The position numbers and the translations under genes are program-made. From Nitrospira sp. UBA6909 (lineage in GTDB: Bacteria; Nitrospirota; Nitrospiria; Nitrospirales; Nitrospiraceae), in contig DKBD01000205.1 in the NCBI GenBank assembly GCA_002451055.1, positions 5,640 to 13,309 of the forward strand: a stretch of DNA of 7,670 nt, written 5' to 3'. Under the pieces are notes generated by a model. It was not told the DNA's origin and searched no databases. It saw nothing but the letters and a program-made list of their open reading frames with translations. Positions 1 to 5,302 of the stretch are shown here, one piece after another. Numbering within the stretch: the first letter of the stretch is position 1; each line of letters opens with the position of its first letter.

Positions 1-215
1 TCCTGCCCGCCGTACCAGTAGTAGCGAACCTTGACGATGCCGCTGTCCTTTCCCAAATCCACTCGGACGGTAATAGTGCTTCCGGGAGTGAGTGTGGCTC
101 CTTCTGCCGGTTCCTCGATCTTGAAAGCGTAGAGTGGTTGTGCACCAAGCACAAAGACGGCAGTGATTGTGAATGCAACAAGCGATCTGCGCCACGCTTC
201 ACGAGTCATGGTCAT
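1..215 (-). CDS. Exported protein of unknown function, N-terminal part only
   Basis: The reading frame starts at the ATG at 215-213 and runs off the left edge, giving 71 residues. It begins MTMTREAWRRS, continues with a hydrophobic stretch (LVAFTITAVFVLGA), and has a plausible signal peptidase I site after PLYA (residue 28). The product is therefore probably periplasmic or secreted. The mature part opens with FKIEEPAEGATLTPGST and then ITVRVDL, a pattern of short beta strands and turns typical of Ig-like or cadherin-like surface domains; no family can be named from this much. Its ATG overlaps the TGA of the upstream permease (ATGA), which suggests one transcript and translational coupling. 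No strong ribosome binding site precedes it, which fits coupling. A second ATG at 209-207 is an alternative start. Confidence 0.7.
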   Translation of the reverse strand, partial: MTMTREAWRRSLVAFTITAVFVLGAQPLYAFKIEEPAEGATLTPGSTITVRVDLGKDSGIVKVRYYWYGGQ

Positions 216-2032
216 CTCGTCAGATGGAACGGCACGTCCGTAAGGACCACGCGATCTTTGAAGAGCAACGCCCCTTTCAACATGAGCGCTCGTTGGTTGT
301 GCAAAATATTCTGCCACCAGCGGGCCGGGAGAATTTCCGGGAGCACCACAGTAATCCAGCAATCCGGGTCTTTCTGCCGTTGCTCCTCAATGAAATCCGT
401 GATCGAACCCAGGATCGAACGGTATGGCGAGGGAAGGACGATTAATGGAACTCCGCATCCCCATTGCGCCCATTGTATTTCCGTCAGTGCGGTTTCTTGA
501 CTGTTGACATCTACCAGAAGGGCCCTGATCTCACCCCCTCGGCTCCTTGCGTAGTCGACCGCCCGTACAACCGAGCGGTTTACTCCGCTGATGGGGATTA
601 TGATAAGGTTGCGTCGAGGGCGAGGTGGACGGGAATCTCGAGAGAGGGTCACTTGCTCCTTCACGGCTTTGTAGTGAGACCGGATGCCTCGAAACATCAG
701 CACCAGCATAGTGACCAGCAGTAATACTACCCACGCACCATCCGCGAATTTCGTGGCAGCGATGATCAGGGTGGCGATTCCGGTCGTGATAGCTCCCACG
801 CCGTTGACGAAGAGTTTTTTCCGCCAATGCGCTCCTTTGCGCTTGAGCCAGCTCCGAACCATTCCAGATTGAGAAATCGTAAAGGATACAAACACGCCGA
901 TTGCATACAATGGAATCAGCGCGTGGGTGTCTCCTTCAAACAGCACCAAGAGCATGCATGCGAACAGACCAAGAATGATAATGCCATTCGAAAACACCAG
1001 GCGGTCGCCGAACGTGGCCATCTGATGGGGCATGAACCCGTCTCTTGCCAGAATCGACGCCAAATGCGGGAAGCCGGCAAACGCACTGTTCGCCGCCAAT
1101 ACCAACAAGATCATGGTCCCAATTTGAACGGCATAATAGAGCGCGCCAGTGCCAAATGTCGTGCGGGCCAATTGGGAGACGACCGTCTCTTCGGCTTTTG
1201 GGATAATGCCGTAGTGGTAGGCCATCCAGCTGATGCCCATGAACAGTGCTGCAAGGATCGTGGACATCCAGATCATCGTGGTAGCGGCATTCTTTGGCTC
1301 GGGATGGCGAAAGGCCTTCACACCGTTGGAGATCACTTCCATGCCGGTGACGGCCGAACAGCCCACGGCAAAAGAGCGAAGAATCAGAAATAATGTAAGC
1401 GCTTCAACCTCGCCGTTCGTTGCTGGGTTCATCGAAGGCGGAACGGGTCTCGAGTCGTACAGAGAACGTGCGACGCCCACCACGACGAGCAGGCCCAGAA
1501 CTCCTATGGCAAAATAAGTGGGGATGGAAAATAATTGTCCCGACTCGCGAACGCCGCGCAAGCTGATGATGACAATGAAGAAAATGGCCATAAGTCCCAA
1601 GGCTTCGCGGTGTACGAAAAGGCTTGGAACTGCCGAGGTGAGCGCAGCGATTCCGGCCGCGATACTGACAGCCACGGTTACGATATAGCTGATCATCAAG
1701 GCACCGGCAGCGCAAAGTGCAGGGAGTTCTCCCAAGTTTGCCTTTGCGACGGCGTAAGCGCCGCCGCCCTCCGGGTATTCGTAGATGATCTGGCGATAGG
1801 AGATGGTAAGGACCAGCACAAGGAACAGAATGGCGACGCTGACAGGAATTGACCAGGCAACGGCAGCCGTACCGGCTAGGACCAGGACCAACAATATTTC
1901 TTCTGTCGCATAGGCAACGGAAGAAATATTGTTCGACGAGAAAATGGCAAGGGCAAGCGTCTTTGACAACCGCTCATGAGCAGCCTGTGTCGTCTTGAGC
2001 GGATCGCCGACGAGCCAACGTTTCAACGGCAT
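212..2032 (-). CDS. kimA: KimA/YdaO-like APC-superfamily permease (potassium or amino-acid transporter)
   Basis: This 606-residue integral membrane transporter matches Bacillus KimA (607 residues) along its whole length from memory. Shared stretches include KRWLVGDPLK near the N-terminus, SYRQIIYEYPEGGGAY (78-93), TGMEVISN (229-236), DETVVSQ-like EETVVSQ, and a C-terminal ILHNQRALMLKGALLF. About twelve hydrophobic segments are followed by a cytosolic domain from roughly residue 455, as in KimA, a proton-coupled potassium importer controlled by c-di-AMP in Firmicutes. Glu232, aligned with the KimA coupling Glu233, is kept. KimA Asp36 and Asp117 correspond to Asn34 and Ser115 here, so the substrate may differ. 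The ATG at 2032 gives an N-terminus like KimA's; a TTG at 2050 would add six residues, and neither has a good ribosome site. The stop overlaps the next gene's start. The family is secure; the substrate is not. Confidence 0.88.
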   Translation of the reverse strand: MPLKRWLVGDPLKTTQAAHERLSKTLALAIFSSNNISSVAYATEEILLVLVLAGTAAVAWSIPVSVAILFLVLVLTISYRQIIYEYPEGGGAYAVAKANLGELPALCAAGALMISYIVTVAVSIAAGIAALTSAVPSLFVHREALGLMAIFFIVIISLRGVRESGQLFSIPTYFAIGVLGLLVVVGVARSLYDSRPVPPSMNPATNGEVEALTLFLILRSFAVGCSAVTGMEVISNGVKAFRHPEPKNAATTMIWMSTILAALFMGISWMAYHYGIIPKAEETVVSQLARTTFGTGALYYAVQIGTMILLVLAANSAFAGFPHLASILARDGFMPHQMATFGDRLVFSNGIIILGLFACMLLVLFEGDTHALIPLYAIGVFVSFTISQSGMVRSWLKRKGAHWRKKLFVNGVGAITTGIATLIIAATKFADGAWVVLLLVTMLVLMFRGIRSHYKAVKEQVTLSRDSRPPRPRRNLIIIPISGVNRSVVRAVDYARSRGGEIRALLVDVNSQETALTEIQWAQWGCGVPLIVLPSPYRSILGSITDFIEEQRQKDPDCWITVVLPEILPARWWQNILHNQRALMLKGALLFKDRVVLTDVPFHLTR

Positions 2033-2055
2033 GTCGAGATTATGACACAAGAATT

Positions 2056-2080
2056 GGGAAGCCTGTAGGAGGAGCTTCCC
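2056..2080 (-). promoter_or_regulatory. Leader hairpin just upstream of the permease
   Basis: GGGAAGC (2056-2062) and GCTTCCC (2074-2080) are perfect 7-bp inverted arms with an 11-base loop. In the permease mRNA the loop reads TCCTCCTACAG, which contains an anti-Shine-Dalgarno-like TCCTCC. The hairpin ends only 5 bases before the possible TTG start and 23 before the ATG start. It lacks a following U-run, so it is not a typical terminator. A role in leader control is inference. Confidence 0.4.
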
Positions 2081-2250
2081 GTTTCGTTGCGTCTTCTTTC
2101 CCTGAATGTTTCAACCATGGCGTTCTTATTTGCAACTATGAAATAGTTTTTATATGGATGGGTTGACGATGAGGGTGTCATAGGTTAATCTACTATAGCA
2201 TTCTGCTCGTAGTAGTCCGACGAAGGGATGCAGTGACATCATAACGGACT

Positions 2251-2267
2251 TCGCGATCGCATCGCGA
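2251..2267. repeat. Perfect 7-bp dyad in the helicase upstream region
   Basis: TCGCGAT, a 3-base centre CGC, then ATCGCGA form a perfect inverted repeat about 95 bases before the helicase start. GGAC (2246-2249) and GTCC (2272-2275) could extend it as an interrupted stem. It could be a protein-binding dyad or a hairpin in the helicase 5' leader. The sequence gives no way to choose. Confidence 0.4.
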
Positions 2268-2359
2268 CCAGGTCCAGTTTGGAGTTTCACCCTTCCGGTT
2301 GTTTCTCCCCTCGGTTCTCTGATCCCGTCTTAATGCGATCAAACTGAAAGGATAGTGTA

Positions 2360-3634
2360 GTGGATACGTCTGTTCAAACCAATTTTAATGCCCTCGGTCT
2401 GTCCAAGGCTCTTTTGCAGGACCTTGCAGTCGCAGGGTTTTCTCTGCCGACTCCCATCCAGGAACAAGCCATCCCGCCGGCGCTCGCCGGGCGTGATGTC
2501 ATTGGCTGCGCGCAGACGGGAACGGGAAAGACCGCGGCGTTCGTCATTCCAATCGTGGAGCGACTCGCGTCGCTGCCGAAAGGGCAGCCGCAAGCGCTGA
2601 TCCTTGCGCCGACGCGAGAGCTTGCGTTGCAGATCCTGACGACGATAGAGAAGCTTGGTCGGAGTCACCGTATGTCGGCCACCGTTATCGTAGGAGGTGC
2701 GGATATGCAGGCACAGGTACGAGGCCTGCGGCAGCAGCCCGAGATCGTGGTGGCGACGCCAGGCCGCCTGCTTGATCATATGTGGAACGGTACCATTCAG
2801 CTGTCGTCCATCAACATGCTGGTGCTGGATGAAGCCGATCGCATGCTGGATATGGGGTTCGCACCGCAAATCAACCAGATCCTGGATGCTTTACCGGAAG
2901 AACGCCAGACGCTCTTGTTCTCGGCGACATTGCCGGCAGATCTGGCGAAATTGGTTCAAGCGAGCGTCAACAATCCTGTACGCGTGATGGTCACTCCATC
3001 AGCCACGACGGCAGACGGCATCACTCAGGCGATTCATCATACCTCACATGACGCCAAGGCCGATCTGCTGTTGTCACTGTTGGGGACCGATAAGGATACG
3101 GCGCTTGTTTTTACCAGGACGAAACACCGGGCTGACCGGCTCGGCCGTATGCTGGGACAAGCGGGGCATCGAGTGGCCGTGTTGCATGGAGACCGCAGTT
3201 TGTCCCAGCGCAGAGCTGCTTTGGATGGGTTTAAGCGGGGAACATTTCGCGTGTTGGTGGCGACGGATATCGCTGCCCGTGGTATCGACGTCGCAAACAT
3301 CGGCCATGTGATCAACTTTGATTTGCCGAATTGTCCAGAAGATTATGTGCATCGCATCGGTCGAACGGCTCGGATGAAGACCACCGGGCGGGCCACGAGT
3401 TTTGTGACCGGAGAAGACCGACAACAACTTCGAGACATTGAACGGTTGTTGGGTCACGCGGTCCCGCTTGCTCCCGGCAGTGACCGCCCGTTGCCGGTAT
3501 CTCAGGTGAGAGCGGGAGTGGCACGCCGGGATGGGCAGACGCCTTCGGGCCGCCCCCACGGCGTTATGAGCCGACATCGGTCTAACCGTGAGATGGCTCA
3601 GTCTGCAAGGCACGATCGCAGCGTTCAGCGCTGA
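2360..3634 (+). CDS. rhlE: RhlE-type DEAD-box ATP-dependent RNA helicase
   Basis: This 424-residue cytoplasmic helicase unwinds short RNA duplexes using ATP, typically in ribosome assembly, RNA decay or cold adaptation. All core motifs are visible in order: Q motif FSLPTPIQEQAIP (27-39), Walker A AQTGTGKT (51-58), PTRELA (84-89), TPGR (133-136), DEAD (157-160) in the RhlE-like context LDEADRMLDMGF, SAT (188-190), LVFTRTK (249-255), ATDIAARGID (301-310) and HRIGRTAR (331-338). The last motif has Ala where the family usually has Gly (HRIGRTGR). A short basic tail follows from about residue 380, rich in Arg, as in many RNA-binding extensions. The start is GTG at 2360, supported by AAAGGA seven bases upstream. 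It is divergent from the permease, and the PilZ pair follows on the same strand. DEAD-box identity is certain; the RhlE subgroup is likely. Confidence 0.95.
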   Translation: MDTSVQTNFNALGLSKALLQDLAVAGFSLPTPIQEQAIPPALAGRDVIGCAQTGTGKTAAFVIPIVERLASLPKGQPQALILAPTRELALQILTTIEKLGRSHRMSATVIVGGADMQAQVRGLRQQPEIVVATPGRLLDHMWNGTIQLSSINMLVLDEADRMLDMGFAPQINQILDALPEERQTLLFSATLPADLAKLVQASVNNPVRVMVTPSATTADGITQAIHHTSHDAKADLLLSLLGTDKDTALVFTRTKHRADRLGRMLGQAGHRVAVLHGDRSLSQRRAALDGFKRGTFRVLVATDIAARGIDVANIGHVINFDLPNCPEDYVHRIGRTARMKTTGRATSFVTGEDRQQLRDIERLLGHAVPLAPGSDRPLPVSQVRAGVARRDGQTPSGRPHGVMSRHRSNREMAQSARHDRSVQR

Positions 3635-3673
3635 GAGAGGTGTGTAAAACCAGAAAGTGATTCGCGGAACCGG

Positions 3674-3702
3674 CCTCCTGAGGTACAGTGAACCTCAGGA
3701 GG
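3674..3702 (+). promoter_or_regulatory. Perfect 11-bp hairpin sequestering the PilZ ribosome binding site
   Basis: CCTCCTGAGGT (3674-3684) and ACCTCAGGAGG (3692-3702) are exact inverted complements with the 7-base loop ACAGTGA. The last six bases of the right arm, AGGAGG, are the Shine-Dalgarno sequence of the downstream PilZ gene, nine bases before its ATG at 3712. In RNA the whole ribosome site would be base-paired. No U-run follows (the next bases are ATGGTGG), so intrinsic termination is unlikely. The stem lies 39 bases after the helicase stop and could also protect the 3' end of helicase mRNA. Confidence 0.75.
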
Positions 3703-3711
3703 ATGGTGGAT

Positions 3712-4137
3712 ATGCAGACCGCGCATCATCGCAGAACAGTTCTCAATAGTTTCCGCCGCTATCCGAGGGTGCGGACCCTCACACCGTTCAGTTGCTCGCT
3801 CTTCCGCCTGGAATCAAAGCATAAGGGATGGTTCAGGAAATCGGATGAGGGCGTCGGCGTGGTGTATGATCTTTCGTTGCGTGGAGTTCGTGTGAGCACC
3901 GAAGCGGTCATGCAGCCAGGTGATCTCGTCGCATTGACGCTCCGGTTACCTAAACAGATTTCTCCGGCGAAGATCACCCTGGCGACAGTTCGTTGGGCGA
4001 AAGATCAGATTTATGGGCTGGCGTTCCAAAAACTCTCTCAATCCTCACTGAGTCGATTGACCAAATACATGGTTGTTATGACAATGGGAAAGGATCTGAA
4101 ACGATATGGAGCAGATGCCAAGCCTGTCGACGGATAA
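3712..4137 (+). CDS. PilZ-domain protein (putative c-di-GMP receptor), first of a tandem pair
   Basis: This 141-residue cytosolic protein is essentially a single PilZ domain. Both ligand-binding motifs of the family are visible: RRYPRVR (15-21), containing the RxxxR arginines, and DLSLRGV (53-59), matching D/NxSxxG. PilZ proteins bind cyclic di-GMP and relay it to motility, exopolysaccharide or pilus machinery; the partner here is unknown. The ATG at 3712 is preferred because a perfect AGGAGG lies nine bases upstream. An in-frame GTG at 3688 would place the start inside the hairpin loop, before that ribosome site. The gene follows the helicase by 77 bases and overlaps the next PilZ gene by 32 bases. 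That neighbour is a paralogue (shared GVVYD, TEAV, PGD, LRLP, ATVRW, QIYG). Confidence 0.88.
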   Translation: MQTAHHRRTVLNSFRRYPRVRTLTPFSCSLFRLESKHKGWFRKSDEGVGVVYDLSLRGVRVSTEAVMQPGDLVALTLRLPKQISPAKITLATVRWAKDQIYGLAFQKLSQSSLSRLTKYMVVMTMGKDLKRYGADAKPVDG

Positions 4138-4507
4138 GCGACGGTTTACCCGCCTGCGCCGCAACCCTCGTGTTCGAGTCTCGGCGCCGTTTCCCTGCTC
4201 ATTCGCCCTTGTCGGCCTGAATCGGCGGTTCGCCCTCGAACAGGGAGATGTCGGTGTGGTCTACGACGTGTCCACGAAAGGTGCCCGGTTGATGACCGAA
4301 GCGGTGATTTCACCTGGAGATCGAATCGCCATAAGCTTGCGGTTGCCGCACCACCCCTCGCCAACCTTTATCGAACGCGCGACGGTGCGGTGGGGCAAGG
4401 CACAGATCTATGGCGTAGAATTTGAAGATCTTTCGCTTGTTGCCGATACGCGTCTACAGAAATTCATGGCCCGGTCATCGGATTTCCTTACCGTCGCTGC
4501 TCCCTGA
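4106..4507 (+). CDS. PilZ-domain protein (putative c-di-GMP receptor), second of a tandem pair
   Basis: This 133-residue single-domain PilZ protein has RRNPRVR (18-24), carrying RxxxR, and DVSTKGA (54-60), matching D/NxSxxG, so c-di-GMP binding is expected. It shares blocks with the preceding gene along the full length, indicating tandem duplication and divergence; the N-terminal and loop regions (residues 30-47) differ most. The ATG at 4106 has GGAAAGGA about eleven bases upstream and lies inside the previous gene, which ends 32 bases later in another frame. Translational coupling is therefore likely. An ATG at 4115 is an alternative start with a poorer ribosome site. The pair converges on a pilus/secretion-type ATPase on the other strand, which suggests, but does not prove, a role in pilus or secretion control. 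Confidence 0.85.
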   Translation: MEQMPSLSTDKRRFTRLRRNPRVRVSAPFPCSFALVGLNRRFALEQGDVGVVYDVSTKGARLMTEAVISPGDRIAISLRLPHHPSPTFIERATVRWGKAQIYGVEFEDLSLVADTRLQKFMARSSDFLTVAAP

Positions 4508-4774
4508 CGGTTCCCTCGCCTTCACGCTCCAAGGGCTGTAGATCCAGACCACCGCCCTCCACCTCCATTGGCAATTGCTACTCCCCCGTCTACGCCGGAA
4601 GCATCCGCTGTCAAGCCGTGGTGAAGGAGCACAGGCTTCCAGCCTTCGTAGCCTGTCAGCTACTACGGCTGAGTAGGTTCGGCAAGGTGTCGCCGAAGAC
4701 CAGAGATGGAACCAGGCTGTTAAGCCGTAGGGCTCCACTTGCCCTGAGCAGTAGGGCGGCGTGGCAAAACGCTC
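4508..4774. other. Gene-free stretch, rich in short inverted repeats from about 4607
   Basis: No frame here is recognisable as a protein. Several perfect or near-perfect stems crowd the right half: ACAGGCT/AGCCTGT (4631-4637, 4650-4656), TTCGGC/GCCGAA (4678-4683, 4692-4697), GGCT/AGCC (4715-4718, 4723-4726) inside TGGA/TCCA (4707-4710, 4734-4737), GCCCT/AGGGC (4741-4745, 4753-4757), and GCTCT/AGAGC at 4771-4784. A degenerate direct repeat GCTGTYAAGCCGTRG occurs at 4607-4621 and 4716-4730. It lies between the PilZ pair and a decayed gene. It could be a small RNA, a mobile-element relic or decayed coding sequence. No intrinsic terminator with a U-run is visible after the PilZ genes. Confidence 0.4.
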
Positions 4775-5141
4775 TCAGTAGAGCCGACTTAGGGGCGTCT
4801 CTGTCGAAACAGCAAATTCCTTACGGAAGGTTATGGCTTTGGCGAGATACTCGCTTGTTTCTTGGTAGGGAAGGTTCTTCCGTAGTTGGTCCTAGACCGC
4901 AGGTGGCGTAAGGCCATTGATCGTATTAACTGCGGCTACTGAGTCGGAAGAAAACCCCTTGAACACATTGCGTGGGCCGGTATTGTAGGCCGAAATGACA
5001 CAATACTTGCGCGAGATTAACGACGATCCGTCCGGTGCTGGAACGGAGCAATCGTTCCGTCGTCGAGAACGCCTTGTCGGCCGTTTTGCAGCCGGACAGA
5101 ATGAAGAGCGCAATTACAGCAAAAACGCACTGACATCTCAT
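4775..5141 (-). pseudogene. Decayed MltC-like membrane-bound lytic transglycosylase
   Basis: An intact MltC-type enzyme is an outer-membrane lipoprotein that cleaves peptidoglycan glycan strands. The start is well formed: AGGAGG (complement of 5147-5152) lies five bases before the ATG at 5141, and MRCQCVFAVIALFILSGC is a lipoprotein signal with lipobox LSGC. This frame stays open only to a TAA at 4926, 71 residues in all. In another frame, from about 5045, the family's C-terminus appears: SRKYCVISAYNTGPRNVF, then FSSDSVAAVNTINGLTPPAV. A TAG at 4894-4892 falls where the family has Tyr, and then DQLRKNLPYQETSEYLAKAI runs on to a TGA at 4777-4775. The segment holding the catalytic Glu is missing, so an internal deletion plus frameshift and a nonsense codon inactivated the gene. 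A 71-residue lipoprotein could still be made from the first frame. Confidence 0.75.
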
Positions 5142-5234
5142 GAGTGCCTCCTTTCCAGTCATTCGGGCAAGAGGGAGGGAAATTGTACGGAAAGGTGGGG
5201 GCGGCTGGGAAGGGCGTGCGGTACTCAAAGCTGC

Positions 5235-5261
5235 AGCAGGGGGCGACAACAACCCCCTGCT
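5235..5261 (-). terminator. Strong hairpin downstream of the ATPase gene, terminator-like
   Basis: AGCAGGGGG (5235-5243) and CCCCCTGCT (5253-5261) form a perfect 9-bp GC-rich stem with a 9-base loop, 42 bases past the ATPase stop codon on its transcript. The following bases on the minus strand (GCAGCTTTGAG) contain only a short T-run, so it is not a classical intrinsic terminator. It may act with Rho or as an mRNA 3' stabiliser. The rest of 5142-5302 holds the transglycosylase relic's ribosome site. A lone TACAAT (complement of 5182-5187) could serve as a -10 box, but it has no good -35 partner. Confidence 0.5.
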
Positions 5262-5302
5262 TCTGCGTAATTGCCTGAGCGGAGCGCTTGTCCGGAGTCA
5301 GG

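Larger units (their letters stand above)
2033..2359. promoter_or_regulatory. Divergent intergenic region between permease and helicase
   Basis: This stretch of about 330 bases has no credible gene and must hold the promoters of both flanking genes. It contains three dyads: a hairpin at 2056-2080, an AT-rich dyad AACTAT-GAA-ATAGTT at 2134-2148, and a GC-rich dyad at 2251-2267. The section 2121-2160 is distinctly AT-rich compared with its surroundings. For the plus strand, TTGACG (2163-2168) is a fair -35 box, but the following TAATCT (2186-2191, 17-base spacer) is a poor -10 box and TACTAT (2191-2196) is too far away. No promoter can be fixed for either strand. The helicase leader would exceed 100 bases if transcription starts near 2200. 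Confidence 0.5.

Noticed and set aside
827..1393. Plus-strand open frame of 188 codons opposite the permease.
   Set aside because: It is antisense to conserved membrane segments of the permease, with a low-complexity His/Gln/Arg-rich product.
2253..2260. GCGATCGC, identical to the cyanobacterial HIP1 octamer.
   Set aside because: It is a single copy inside a longer dyad; nothing else in the window points to cyanobacteria.
2280..2330. Possible c-di-AMP (ydaO-type) riboswitch for the permease: minus strand has GAGGGGAGAAAC then GGGTGAAACTCC, like the first half of that motif.
   Set aside because: The highly conserved second half (CCGACAGCTAAC followed by the closing strand) is absent, and the stretch lies more than 240 bases from the permease start, beside the helicase gene.
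4600..4840. Integron attC-like site, suggested by GTTAAGCC and GTTATGGC with palindromes.
   Set aside because: No matching inverse core pairs, no similar repeated sites, no integrase and no cassette-like genes are present.
4790..4900. Run of small hairpins (CTGT/ACAG, TTCC/GGAA, GCGAG/CTCGC, GGAAG/CTTCC, GGTC/GACC) first taken as part of a long structured RNA on the plus strand.
   Set aside because: The minus strand of this part encodes the conserved C-terminus of a lytic transglycosylase (NLPYQETSEYL), so it is better explained as decayed coding sequence. Only the stretch left of about 4785 remains unexplained.
4475..4911. Open frames of 87 codons (minus, 4475-4738) and 97 codons (plus, 4618-4911) in the gene-poor stretch.
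   Set aside because: Neither product resembles a known family, both are Arg/Ser-rich as in non-coding GC-rich DNA, and neither has a convincing ribosome site.
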